DNA of 52,234 nucleotides from Prochlorococcus sp. AG-311-J23 (GTDB lineage Bacteria > Cyanobacteriota > Cyanobacteriia > PCC-6307 > Cyanobiaceae). The stretch's first letter is position 1, and each line of letters opens with the position of its first letter. The position numbers and the translations under genes are program-made. Below the pieces are notes generated by a model, which saw only the letters and a program-made list of their open reading frames with translations, ran no database searches and had not been told where the DNA came from. The stretch lies in assembly GCA_003284375.1 (NCBI GenBank), contig QBVL01000006.1:1-52234 (forward strand), given 5' to 3'. Positions 16,965-25,964 of the stretch are shown here, piece after piece.

Positions 16965-18461
16965 GTGAAATTGGAAAGAAATTCAGGCATCCTGCTTCAT
17001 CCAACCTCATTGCCTGATAGTCCTGTCTGCGGGAGTTTCGGTAAACCTGCTCGAGAATGGCTTAATGAACTTGCTGCCTCTGGAATAGGTTTTTGGCAAT
17101 TTTTACCTCTTGCTCCCACTGATGCATTTGGATCTCCGTATAGCTCTCCATCAGGTTTTGCTTTCAATCCATGGTTCCTTGATCAAAATGATTTGGTGAG
17201 GGACGGATTTTTAGCTAATAATCTGGAAGATTATTCTTCTGCAGATGATTGTTTTGAAAATAGAGTTGATTTTCAATTAGCAAATTCAAAAGTTAAGTCC
17301 TTACGTTTTTCTTTGGTTGATTATTGGGATAAACAGAATAGAACTATTCAAGAAGAATTTGAAATATGGTGCTCAAAACAATTTTGGTTAGATGACCATT
17401 CCATCTTTATGGAACTAAAGATTCAAAACAATGATCTTCCATGGTGGAAATGGCCAGATGAATATGCAGATCGGGATAAGGAAGAATTAGAAAATTGGAA
17501 AAAAAATAACCAAAGAGAATTATTAGGCCATAATCTTATTCAGTGGCATTTAGACAGACAGTGGAAATCAATTAGAGAGCTTGCGAAAAATCTAGGAATT
17601 TTTTTATTTGGAGATGTCCCTTTTTATGTATCAAAAGATAGCGTTGATGTATGGAGTAATCGATCATTATTTTCTATTTTAACTAATTCAGATACATTCC
17701 TTCAAAGTGGTGTCCCGCCTGATTATTTTTCTGAAACTGGTCAGCTTTGGGGGAACCCTGTTTATCGTTGGAGTAGGCACAAAGCAAGTAAATACAGATG
17801 GTGGAGAAAAAGAATTGCAAGACATCTAGAACAGGTTGATTTTTTACGCATTGATCATTTTCGAGCGCTAGAAGCTTTTTGGGCAATTCCCGGTAAAGAT
17901 AAAACAGCTGAGAATGGAATTTGGTTGCCCTCTCCAGGAAAAGAGATACTAACTTTAATCAAAAAGGATTGCTGCGGCTCACTCCCTTTAGTTGCTGAAG
18001 ATTTAGGTCTCATAACCTCAAAAGTTGAAAAGTTACGTGATGATTATGAATTAGCAGGGATGAAGATACTCCAATTTGCTTTTGATGGGAATTTAGAAAA
18101 TCCTTATTTGCCAGAGAATATTAAAGAAGAGAATTGGATTGTTTATACGGGAACACACGATAATTCAACTTCACTTGGCTGGTGGAGAGAAATGGATCAA
18201 GGTAGAAAAGAACAAATTAGAGAAAGGATTTTTGATTATGAAAATTTCACTTCTTGGGAATTGATTCGAATAGGAATGGAAACCAAAGCTAAATTATTTG
18301 TAGCACCTATGCAAGATTTATTAAATCTTGATGATAGCTCTCGCTTAAATAAACCCGGCACAGTAGAAAATAATTGGTCCTGGAGATTACCGAGAAATGA
18401 TTTAAATATTAGAGAATCTTTGAAAAAATATGGTGATTTAGCTAAAGCAAATAAAAGATAA
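16965..18461 (+). CDS. malQ: 4-alpha-glucanotransferase (amylomaltase, GH77)
   Basis: Disproportionates maltodextrins during glycogen breakdown. The 498-residue protein starts at GTG 16965. GH77 markers: GILLHPTSLP at 8-17, FGDVPFYV (215-222), catalytic nucleophile Asp297 in RIDHFRAL (295-302), acid/base Glu345 in VAEDLG and transition-state Asp399 in GTHDN. A complete single-domain bacterial amylomaltase without N-terminal extension. Its end abuts the convergent HTH gene with 2 bases between stops. Confidence 0.96.
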   Translation: MKLERNSGILLHPTSLPDSPVCGSFGKPAREWLNELAASGIGFWQFLPLAPTDAFGSPYSSPSGFAFNPWFLDQNDLVRDGFLANNLEDYSSADDCFENRVDFQLANSKVKSLRFSLVDYWDKQNRTIQEEFEIWCSKQFWLDDHSIFMELKIQNNDLPWWKWPDEYADRDKEELENWKKNNQRELLGHNLIQWHLDRQWKSIRELAKNLGIFLFGDVPFYVSKDSVDVWSNRSLFSILTNSDTFLQSGVPPDYFSETGQLWGNPVYRWSRHKASKYRWWRKRIARHLEQVDFLRIDHFRALEAFWAIPGKDKTAENGIWLPSPGKEILTLIKKDCCGSLPLVAEDLGLITSKVEKLRDDYELAGMKILQFAFDGNLENPYLPENIKEENWIVYTGTHDNSTSLGWWREMDQGRKEQIRERIFDYENFTSWELIRIGMETKAKLFVAPMQDLLNLDDSSRLNKPGTVENNWSWRLPRNDLNIRESLKKYGDLAKANKR

Positions 18462-18463
18462 AA

Positions 18464-18997
18464 TTAATTTTCTTTTTGCGTATTTATTATATTTTCATCT
18501 TCTTTAAAACTCTTTTCTATAATAATGGGTTCTGAGGAAATACTATTTATTTTTATAAGATATTTTTGCTGACTATTAAGAGCTAGTATTGATAAAAGCA
18601 TTATGATGGAATAAAGTAAGCTTCCAATCCAGCTATTAAGAAAGTCTATATTTATGAAATTAAACTTAAATCTAGATACAGTATTAATCGTACCTTTTTG
18701 TGTTGATAAACCATTTAAACTTCCTCTCTCTAAATTTAGCTTAAGCTCAAGACTTTTGATCATTGAAGTTAAATAGGTTTTTTCTGGTAAATACTTTTCC
18801 CATCCATTTTCAATAGCTATTAGTACATTCCTTGAAATTTTGGTCTCTTTTGAAAGTGTCTCTAATGAAATTCCAACTTTCATTCTTTGAGTTTTAAATA
18901 AATTAATTGCCTCAGAAAATTCATTGTCAGCTTGAGGTCTATCATGAGAATCAGATAAGACTGATGAGGATTTTTTAAAGGGAAAATTTAATGCCAT
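18464..18997 (-). CDS. RodZ-like helix-turn-helix membrane protein
   Basis: A 177-residue protein with an N-terminal Cro/RodZ-type HTH (about 33-90, with GISLETLSKETKIS and the following LIAIENG) and one membrane segment at 122-140 (SLLYSIIMLLSILAL). In RodZ the cytoplasmic HTH binds MreB and a periplasmic beta domain follows the helix; here only about 35 residues follow it, so the periplasmic domain is missing. A role in cell-shape or division scaffolding is inference. It lies directly downstream of the rluB pseudogene on the same strand. Confidence 0.75.
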   Translation of the reverse strand: MALNFPFKKSSSVLSDSHDRPQADNEFSEAINLFKTQRMKVGISLETLSKETKISRNVLIAIENGWEKYLPEKTYLTSMIKSLELKLNLERGSLNGLSTQKGTINTVSRFKFNFINIDFLNSWIGSLLYSIIMLLSILALNSQQKYLIKINSISSEPIIIEKSFKEDENIINTQKEN

Positions 18998-19012
18998 AAA
19001 ACATAAATATTT

Positions 19013-19725
19013 TTAATTAATAATTGAAATCCATTCCTTAGTCTTTGGCTTTCGCCACTTACCTTCTTGTAGGCCATTTAAATTTGTATTTGAGATCGAT
19101 ATTCTTTGCAAATCTTGAACTGGATGTCCAGGAAGAGTTGCTATTTTGCGGATTTGTCGATTTAGGCTCTCTTTTAAAATCACTTTAAGAAGAGTCTTTT
19201 GATTAACTCTATCCAAAACTTCTATCCTTGCTGGCATTGTCATTTTGTCATCAAGTAAAATTCCCTCTCTAATGTTCTAATATTAATTGGTTTGGCTGAC
19301 CAGTTACCCAAACTAGATAAGTTTTTGTTTAGGAGTATTTGGAATGTGGAAGCCTTAAAGGTAAGTCTCCATTATTGGTAAGCAGAATGTCTCATCTTCT
19401 ATCAAAATCTAACCTTCCAACAGGATGAATCCCACAACGTAAATGTGATGGGAGAAAACTTAAATTAGTTTTCCTTCCATGATTATCTTGGCAGCTAGAT
19501 ATGATTCATTGGGGTTTATTTAGTAGAAAAACTGTATGGTTTAGCTTCTTTGATAAATCTTTCCCGGTGACTAAATATGATCAAAGTTAGCATCTGCTTT
19601 CTCTTCAAGAATAGGTTGACTTCCTTTAAATTATACGCTGCTTTGTTTTATTAGTAAGTCAGCTTTCCGTCTTGATAAAAGAACAGATCCAGATATTATC
19701 TTTTGTAATCTATTAAGTGAAATTA
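19013..19725 (-). pseudogene. rluB: Decayed rluB/rsuA-family 23S rRNA pseudouridine synthase
   Basis: An intact tail (19013-19243) encodes the C-terminus of an RsuA/RluB protein, with NRQIRKIA and GHPVQDLQRI. Reading on past its ATG gives the rest of the family in broken frames: REGILLDDK directly upstream, then, after a one-base shift, TKTYLVWVTGQP, NNGDLPLRLPHSKYS, the active-site GIHPVGRLDFD, SSCQDNHGRKT and LLNKP, and finally the S4-domain pieces EEKADAN, SRRKADLLI and NRLQKII near 19670-19725. In-frame stops include a TGA at 19392-19394 just after the GRLD motif, a TAA at 19329-19331 and a TAA at 19631-19633. No single frame can make the enzyme. Confidence 0.93.
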
Positions 19726-19789
19726 TTGCTAAACTATATTCAATACTATTTGAACTAGGTCTAAAAACACTAGGTAGAATCTATTTTAA

Positions 19790-20248
19790 TTAGAAAAAAT
19801 CATCTATTTCTTTAACTGTTCCTTTCTTCACTTGGATTAACAAATCTTTAATGGCTTTCCACATTGTTATGCCAAAAAGAATTGAGATTAATGAAGAAAA
19901 TATCAGAGATTTTATTATAGAAAAGTTTATAATGCTTAATGCACTTACGAAAATAATTGTTAGACCCGTGAAAAATGAAAACCAACTAGATATTGTTCTA
20001 GGATCCTCTAGCGGTATTGGAGATATCTTTTTTGTTGACCATTTATTTAGTTTTGATTTCATAATGTCTGCAAATATCAATCCAGACATTAGACAAATAA
20101 AGGCACCGCAAGAAAGCCAAAAAATTGGATCTTCAATTGGTTTTATTTGTTGATAATCGGAAATCAACTCATCTAGGTTTTGTAAATTTGCATCATCTAA
20201 ACTGACTGCAATAAATGTAATTATATTTTGAATACTAATATTTATCAT
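19790..20248 (-). CDS. Small membrane protein of unknown function
   Basis: A 152-residue protein with hydrophobic segments near residues 5-17, 43-60, 90-108 and 112-128 and a charged cytoplasmic-looking tail ending in EIDDFF. No enzymatic motif or recognised domain. The length, clean ATG start and codon usage consistent with neighbours support a real gene rather than a chance frame. It sits between the rluB pseudogene and the UbiB-like kinase, all leftward, 34 bases after the kinase stop. Confidence 0.65.
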   Translation of the reverse strand: MINISIQNIITFIAVSLDDANLQNLDELISDYQQIKPIEDPIFWLSCGAFICLMSGLIFADIMKSKLNKWSTKKISPIPLEDPRTISSWFSFFTGLTIIFVSALSIINFSIIKSLIFSSLISILFGITMWKAIKDLLIQVKKGTVKEIDDFF

Positions 20249-20282
20249 GTTTTTAATTTTAATTATATTTTATGAAAATCAT

Positions 20283-21929
20283 CTACGCAACTTGTGTGTT
20301 GTTTTGTTTTTTAAGACCTGCAGCCATTTTTAAAGGATTAAAGGTTTTACGTACTAGTTTGATTAATTGCTTCATGTCTTTAGTATCTATCCTTTCGTTT
20401 TTAATAATACTCATTAATAAATTTTTCCTTATTAATGAACCTCTAGAGCTAGTTAAAAGCTTTAAACCTGCTCCTGCCACTGGTATTAGCTCTTTGGCTG
20501 GTGTGCTCGAGTCTTGGACAAGTACATCGAATAAATTTTCTATTCGTTCAACTCTTATATGTCCATTATTATCAAATATGACATCTAATAATATATTTAT
20601 CATTTCATTAGTATCTGAAGTTAGCAATCTTTTGGCTACATATGGATATGCCAAATCTATAATTTTAAAATCAGGGTCTAATCGAATAGCAAGCCCTTCT
20701 TGGCTGATTACTGCTCTAATTATTAATGCAAATCTTGCGGGGACTCTAAAGGGATAATCAAACATTAATTCAGAAAATTTATTGGTAATTTCTTTAAAAT
20801 TAAAAGATGCAACATCTTTACCAATTGCACTTCCAAGCACTTCCTTTAATACAGGTTCTAGAGGCTTTAAGTCCTGTTCTTTACTTAGAAAACCTAGCTT
20901 TTGAAAATCTTTGGCAACAGAATTAAAATCATTATTGATCAGGTGAACAATTGCACCAGTAAGAGTTAATCTATCTACCTCTGAGATAGAGTCCATCATT
21001 CCGAAATCTACATAGGCTATATTTCCTAAATCACCATTATGACCTTCTAGAGCAAACATATTTCCTGGATGAGGATCTGCATGAAAATATCCAAATTCCA
21101 ATAATTGCTGAATGCCGCTGATAACACCAGTTCTTATAAGTTTTGATGGATTTAAATTATTTTGAATTAATTCATTTCTATCTTTTAGTTTTGTCCCATC
21201 AATCCAGCTTGTTGTTAATACTTTTGTAGTTGATAAATGTCTTTCTACTGTTGGTATTGTTACTGACTTATTATTGTGGAAGAGGTTGGAAAATTTTTCA
21301 GCATTATTAGCTTCTTTTTTATAATCAACTTCGTCAAATAAGCTTCTTCCAAACTCATCTATTATTTCACCTAATCCAAAGCCAAGATTTAATGGAAGTA
21401 TTGGCGCACTAAGAACTCCAAGTATTTTTATGATTACGATATCTCTTCTAATGTTGAAAATCAGATTAGGTCTCTGAACTTTTACTGCTACCCAATAATT
21501 ACTAAATAATTTTGCTTTATAAACCTGACCAAGACTGGCTGAGGCTATTGGTTTAGATGGGAACTCTTTAAAAAGTTCATTTGCTGGTTTCCCTAGCTCA
21601 TTTTCAATAATCTCAAGTGCTTTTTCATGAGAAAATGAGGGTAAATTATCTTGTAGGTTTGTTAATTCTTCTAGCCAATCTTTTCTTATTAGATCTGGCC
21701 TGGTTGAAAGTGCTTGCCCTACTTTTATAAAACAGGGACCCAGATCAATAAGTGTTTTAAGTAGAAATTTAGCTAATTTCTTTTGAGTTTTGTCTTCATT
21801 GCTTGAACCTTGAAATATAAGTCTTGCTAGTAGAAGTGATATTGCACCAACTATCTGAATAAATCTAGGAACCAATATCCATGGCCTTAAAATCAACCAG
21901 GTTAAATCTCTTTTGAAATCGTATTTCAT
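20283..21929 (-). CDS. ABC1/AarF/UbiB family atypical kinase
   Basis: A 548-residue membrane-associated atypical kinase. Signatures: KVGQALSTRPDL (69-80, the family KxGQ motif), the Ala-rich nucleotide loop ASASLGQVY (129-137) in place of a Gly-rich loop, VAVK (147-150), the catalytic-type loop HADPHPGN (283-290) and DFG (308-310). A C-terminal hydrophobic helix is not obvious. Family members support quinone/tocopherol metabolism and plastoglobule function; cyanobacteria have several paralogs, so the specific role is unknown. Confidence 0.92.
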   Translation of the reverse strand: MKYDFKRDLTWLILRPWILVPRFIQIVGAISLLLARLIFQGSSNEDKTQKKLAKFLLKTLIDLGPCFIKVGQALSTRPDLIRKDWLEELTNLQDNLPSFSHEKALEIIENELGKPANELFKEFPSKPIASASLGQVYKAKLFSNYWVAVKVQRPNLIFNIRRDIVIIKILGVLSAPILPLNLGFGLGEIIDEFGRSLFDEVDYKKEANNAEKFSNLFHNNKSVTIPTVERHLSTTKVLTTSWIDGTKLKDRNELIQNNLNPSKLIRTGVISGIQQLLEFGYFHADPHPGNMFALEGHNGDLGNIAYVDFGMMDSISEVDRLTLTGAIVHLINNDFNSVAKDFQKLGFLSKEQDLKPLEPVLKEVLGSAIGKDVASFNFKEITNKFSELMFDYPFRVPARFALIIRAVISQEGLAIRLDPDFKIIDLAYPYVAKRLLTSDTNEMINILLDVIFDNNGHIRVERIENLFDVLVQDSSTPAKELIPVAGAGLKLLTSSRGSLIRKNLLMSIIKNERIDTKDMKQLIKLVRKTFNPLKMAAGLKKQNNTQVA

Positions 21930-22029
21930 GAATTCATCATAAGTTCTTTTAGCTACTCATCTAAGAAGTTCTTTTGATTTGCTTACTGACTAATTTAACT
22001 ACATTGATTTTAGGTAAATCTTTTATTCA

Positions 22030-23424
22030 ATGGGGCTTTTAAACTTGCTATCTACTAATAGAAGCGAAAATCTTTTTTTACCAGCACATGGAAGAGGAAA
22101 TGCTCTCCCAAAAAACATAAAAACCCTATTGAGGCTTAGACCAGGTATTTGGGATTTGCCTGAGCTTTTTGAGATTGGTGGCCCGTTGATTAGTGAAGGA
22201 GCAATAGCCGAAAGTCAAAATTCTTCTGCCTATGAAGTGGGTGTTGATAGATGTTGGTATGGAGTCAACGGAGCGACAGGTTTACTCCAAAGTTCATTGC
22301 TTGCTCTAGCTCGTCCTGGTCAAGCTGTTCTCATGCCGAGGAATATACACAAAAGCTGTATCCAAGCATGCCTGCTTGGAGGAATAACACCATTACTTTT
22401 CGATGTTCCTTATCTAACTGATAGAGGCCATGCCACTGTTTTTGATAGGAAATGGCTTCAGAGGGTTTTAAAAAAAACAAAAGAATTTGAAGAGGATATA
22501 GCGGCGGTAGTTTTAGTTAACCCCACATATCAAGGATATTGTGCAGATATAGAATCTCTGATTGATGAGATTCATTCTCATTCCTTGCCAGTTTTGGTTG
22601 ATGAAGCTCATGGAGCTTACTTAATTAGTCAAATAAGACCAGATTTACCTAAATCAGCTCTATCTTTTGGTGCAGATCTTGTTGTTCACTCTCTTCATAA
22701 ATCTGCATCAAGTTTAGTTCAATCTGCGGTTTTATGGTCGCAAGGCGAGAAGGTAGATCCATTTAAAATCGAGAGAAGTATTGAGTTGCTTCAAACTTCA
22801 AGCCCTAGTTCTCTCTTGCTAGCTTCTTGTGAAAGTTCAATAAAGGAACTTATTGAACCTAATGGTATTAAGAAACTAAGATCACGTATAGATGAGGCTG
22901 AGGTATTAAAAGATTTTTTGATTAATAAAGAAGTTCCTCTCCTTAAAAACAGTGATCCACTAAAAATAATTCTTCACACGTCAAAATTTGGTTTGAGTGG
23001 TATTGAAGTTGATAAAAGCTTTATAAGTAAAAGAATAATTGGTGAATTGGCGGAACCAGGAACGCTAACTTTTTGTCTTGGGCTCTCATCTCACAAGAGA
23101 TTAGGCAAAAGATTTGTAAGAATTTGGAATCAAATTCTTACATCCTATTGCAAACAAAAACCTTGTTTTTTTAAAAGACCACCTTTCAGTATGGTTTCTA
23201 GGCCATGCAAGCCATGTTCTGATTCTTGGGGATCAAATTATGAGAAGGTAAAGCTAAAGGAAGCTATTGGAAGAATTTCTGTTGAGATGGTTTGCCCTTA
23301 TCCTCCTGGAATACCTTTATTGATTCCTGGTGAGATTTTGGACAAAGCTCGTGTTGATTGGTTAATAGAACAAAAAAGCTTTTGGCCTGAACAAATTTCT
23401 GATTTTGTAAGAGTTATTTCTTAA
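22030..23424 (+). CDS. Orn/Lys/Arg decarboxylase family PLP enzyme
   Basis: A fold-type I PLP enzyme of the COG1982 amino acid decarboxylase family, 464 residues. Visible features: PAHGRG (18-23), cofactor-binding NGATG (80-84), the DEAHG motif (191-195) whose Asp binds the pyridine nitrogen, and HSLHKS with Schiff-base Lys224. It is shorter than E. coli inducible decarboxylases, lacking the wing domain, and matches the compact cyanobacterial group. Substrate (lysine, arginine or ornithine) cannot be told from sequence alone. It is divergent from the UbiB-like gene and upstream of cdsA by 99 bases. Confidence 0.88.
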   Translation: MGLLNLLSTNRSENLFLPAHGRGNALPKNIKTLLRLRPGIWDLPELFEIGGPLISEGAIAESQNSSAYEVGVDRCWYGVNGATGLLQSSLLALARPGQAVLMPRNIHKSCIQACLLGGITPLLFDVPYLTDRGHATVFDRKWLQRVLKKTKEFEEDIAAVVLVNPTYQGYCADIESLIDEIHSHSLPVLVDEAHGAYLISQIRPDLPKSALSFGADLVVHSLHKSASSLVQSAVLWSQGEKVDPFKIERSIELLQTSSPSSLLLASCESSIKELIEPNGIKKLRSRIDEAEVLKDFLINKEVPLLKNSDPLKIILHTSKFGLSGIEVDKSFISKRIIGELAEPGTLTFCLGLSSHKRLGKRFVRIWNQILTSYCKQKPCFFKRPPFSMVSRPCKPCSDSWGSNYEKVKLKEAIGRISVEMVCPYPPGIPLLIPGEILDKARVDWLIEQKSFWPEQISDFVRVIS

Positions 23425-23523
23425 TTAATAATATCTACTCATCAGCTATAATAAAATCTATTATTAATAATCCCTTTAAAGTATGTTTTATAAACGAAAG
23501 CTATATTTTTTTCACATAATTTA

Positions 23524-24411
23524 ATGTTTTTAGCTGTTTCGAAAAAGAGATTATTAAGTGGACTTTTAGTTGGAGCTTTTGGGTTTTTAATAGTCTCTCT
23601 TGGTGATTGGTGGTTTTCTATTTCAATAAGTTTAATTGTTCATTTGGCTCTTCTAGAGTTCTTTCGGATGGCAGAATTTACTGGGATAAGACCAGCTACT
23701 AAGACAACATTATTAGCCTGTCAAATATTACTTTTCTTTACTCAATTATCTTCTAAAGGATATATATCTATTGAAATATCAGATGCTATTTTGCCATTAT
23801 CTGGTGCTGCTATTTGTGGTTGGTTATTACTCCAACCTGTTACTGGTTCCATTGCTGATGTAGCAGCATCAATATTCGGATTATTTTATTTAGGTTTCTT
23901 GCCAAGTCATTGGATTAAGTTAAGAAATCTTTTAGAGATTGATTTAACAAATAACTTCAACTTGATTCCCACTGATTGGTCATCATCTATCACTTTTGGA
24001 ATGCTAATAACTTTTTCTACTTGTTTTATGATAGTTGGATTTGATATAGGCTCTTATTTTGTTGGTAAGAGGTTTGGTAATCACTCATTATCCCCAATTT
24101 CACCCTCTAAAACTATTGAGGGTGTTTTTGGTGGACTATTATTTTCAATATTTATAGGATCCTATTTCGGCTATCTACTTAGATGGGAATTTGGAATATT
24201 TATTGGAATATTTATTGGTATTTTAGTAGCTATATTTTCTCTTGTTGGAGACCTTACAGAATCAATGCTGAAGAGGAATGCAGGATTAAAAGATTCAGGT
24301 GATTTTTTACCTGGTCACGGAGGTATTCTTGATAGAATAGATAGTTATTTATTTACTCCAGCTATTGTATTCTATATAGTTATATTACTGTCTCCATTAA
24401 TTACTTCCTGA
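23524..24411 (+). CDS. cdsA: Phosphatidate cytidylyltransferase
   Basis: Makes CDP-diacylglycerol from phosphatidate and CTP for phosphatidylglycerol synthesis, in the membrane. The 295-residue protein is strongly hydrophobic with about seven or eight membrane segments and has the SPSKTIEG motif around 198-205 plus the C-terminal family signature (GDLTESMLKR, KDSGDFLPGHGGILDRID). A TATAAT at 23447-23452 upstream is a candidate -10 element. The end converges with the DUF2993 gene with 5 bases between stops. Confidence 0.95.
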   Translation: MFLAVSKKRLLSGLLVGAFGFLIVSLGDWWFSISISLIVHLALLEFFRMAEFTGIRPATKTTLLACQILLFFTQLSSKGYISIEISDAILPLSGAAICGWLLLQPVTGSIADVAASIFGLFYLGFLPSHWIKLRNLLEIDLTNNFNLIPTDWSSSITFGMLITFSTCFMIVGFDIGSYFVGKRFGNHSLSPISPSKTIEGVFGGLLFSIFIGSYFGYLLRWEFGIFIGIFIGILVAIFSLVGDLTESMLKRNAGLKDSGDFLPGHGGILDRIDSYLFTPAIVFYIVILLSPLITS

Positions 24412-24416
24412 AATAA

Positions 24417-25049
24417 TTAAAAACTAATAGATGAACTTGCGCAAATATTAATTAAATTATTTTCAATATTTACATTTTTAATATATATTTTATCTTCAAT
24501 AGGTATCTGAATTATCTTATTATAGTCATTGTTCTCTAAATAGATTCTTCCTCTTTCAGTTTTAATATTAATTCGTTTTACTTGATTAACAGAGAGATTA
24601 TTTTTAGAAGCTTTTATTAACAACTGATTATCCTTTATTTTTATGTCTATTAATTTTTCTAGGTTTAATATTTCATTACTAATCTTATCTCCAATCCAAT
24701 TCCATTTGTCTGACAATAGAACTGTTCTGACTGAGCTTTGAGATAACAAAATTTTGAATTTGATTCTCGGATTATCTGCAAAGTATAATTCTTTATTTAT
24801 TAATTTAAAATTAATTTTTAGATTATCCGCTTCTAGCTGGAGTTCATCAAAAATAAGATCTTTATAATTAATATCCTCAGCGGAAATATTGATTTTTTTT
24901 ATCTCGCCTTTAATTATTTGAGTAGAAGTGGAAATAATATCTATTTTAAGATTTCTAATCTTTTTACACTCTTTTATGATTAAGATCTTTATAGCTTGCT
25001 CTAAAAATTTAGTTAAAATTCCTTTCTCTTTAATCTGTTTGACTATCAT
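24417..25049 (-). CDS. DUF2993 (LmeA-type) protein
   Basis: A protein of about 210 residues of the DUF2993 family common in cyanobacteria, in which LmeA is a phospholipid-binding exported protein of mycobacteria. Alternating beta-rich segments with many Ile/Lys and repeated KIN/LKI patterns fit the TULIP-like fold. I choose the ATG at 25047-25049, one base after the hydrolase stop and preceded by AAGGA, over an upstream in-frame ATG at 25080-25082 that would overlap the hydrolase by 32 bases. No signal peptide is seen with this start. Confidence 0.7.
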   Translation of the reverse strand: MIVKQIKEKGILTKFLEQAIKILIIKECKKIRNLKIDIISTSTQIIKGEIKKINISAEDINYKDLIFDELQLEADNLKINFKLINKELYFADNPRIKFKILLSQSSVRTVLLSDKWNWIGDKISNEILNLEKLIDIKIKDNQLLIKASKNNLSVNQVKRINIKTERGRIYLENNDYNKIIQIPIEDKIYIKNVNIENNLINICASSSISF

Positions 25050-25050
25050 T

Positions 25051-25959
25051 TCATTCCTTAAGTTTCCTCCAGGCATTAGCAACTAATTCTGGCTCTTCTA
25101 AGTGTGGAAGATGTCCTGAATTTAATGCTATTTCTATGTTGGATTGATAGTTCCTGTAGGTTTGTTCCTTTTCGTTCTTAGGAATAATTCTGTCATATTT
25201 ACCTAAAACTATTTTTAGAGGTTGAATTGGTTTTGGGAGTCCGCAGCCAGATACTCCACCATTTGCCGCAAAGTCTGCTAGTGATGATTGCCAACCAGGA
25301 ACTTTTAAATGTATTGAGGCGATTTGTTCTTCTGCAGGACCAACGCTATTTGTTGGATCAGCGAATGCCTGTCTACACAATCCTTTGCGAACAAAAGGAC
25401 GACTAAGGAAAAAGGCCCCAAAATGATTCAAAGGCCATGGGATTTTTGGATTTTTTCCTGCTAAGCCTGCGGGTGATAAAAGTAGTAATTTATTGACCTT
25501 ATGTGGGTTTTGTCTAGCTAGTTCCAAAGCTAAAGCTCCTCCCATTGAGGCACCAATTACTCCTATGGGTTGATTATTTGAAAAATGATTTAAAATTGAA
25601 TTCAAATGTTTCATTAAATATTTAAATCCATATTTGTTTCCACTAGCTCTAGGGCAAAAACCAAATCCATATAGATCTGGAATGATTAATTGATTTTTCT
25701 TTTTTAGAATAGGTATTAGACGCCTATATTCAAGAAAGCAGCTATCAAAACCATGAATAAGGAGAATTTTCTTTCCTTTGCCTGTTACGACAGTTGGAAA
25801 TAAATCAGATTTATTTGATGAAATATTCTTTAATTTTATCCATTTTAGATCTTCAAAAAGTTTAATAGCTTGCTTGTCAATAATTTCATGTCGTATTTTA
25901 TTTATATATGCCTTCGTAGCATTTATTATATCTATATTTTTCTTTTCTTCTTGATTCAA
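25051..25959 (-). CDS. Alpha/beta hydrolase
   Basis: A 302-residue alpha/beta hydrolase. It has the oxyanion-region HGFDSCFLEYRR (69-80), nucleophile elbow GASMGG (136-141, Ser138), a likely acid in KYDRIIP around 253-259 and catalytic His283 in SGHLPHLEEPE. The substrate is unknown; cyanobacterial members of this type have been assigned loosely to lipase, chlorophyllase-like or haloperoxidase groups. It shares an operon with the DUF2993 gene downstream (1-base gap) and follows the glycerol dehydrogenase-like gene by 5 bases. Confidence 0.9.
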   Translation of the reverse strand: MNQEEKKNIDIINATKAYINKIRHEIIDKQAIKLFEDLKWIKLKNISSNKSDLFPTVVTGKGKKILLIHGFDSCFLEYRRLIPILKKKNQLIIPDLYGFGFCPRASGNKYGFKYLMKHLNSILNHFSNNQPIGVIGASMGGALALELARQNPHKVNKLLLLSPAGLAGKNPKIPWPLNHFGAFFLSRPFVRKGLCRQAFADPTNSVGPAEEQIASIHLKVPGWQSSLADFAANGGVSGCGLPKPIQPLKIVLGKYDRIIPKNEKEQTYRNYQSNIEIALNSGHLPHLEEPELVANAWRKLKE

Positions 25960-25964
25960 TGCTC

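Noticed and set aside
20272-20757. 161-codon rightward frame opposite the UbiB-like kinase
   Set aside because: It lies fully antisense to a well-supported kinase domain and has no family likeness.
24417-25082. Longer start for the DUF2993 gene at 25082
   Set aside because: It would overlap the hydrolase by 32 bases, while the ATG at 25049 has a ribosome site and a natural one-base junction.
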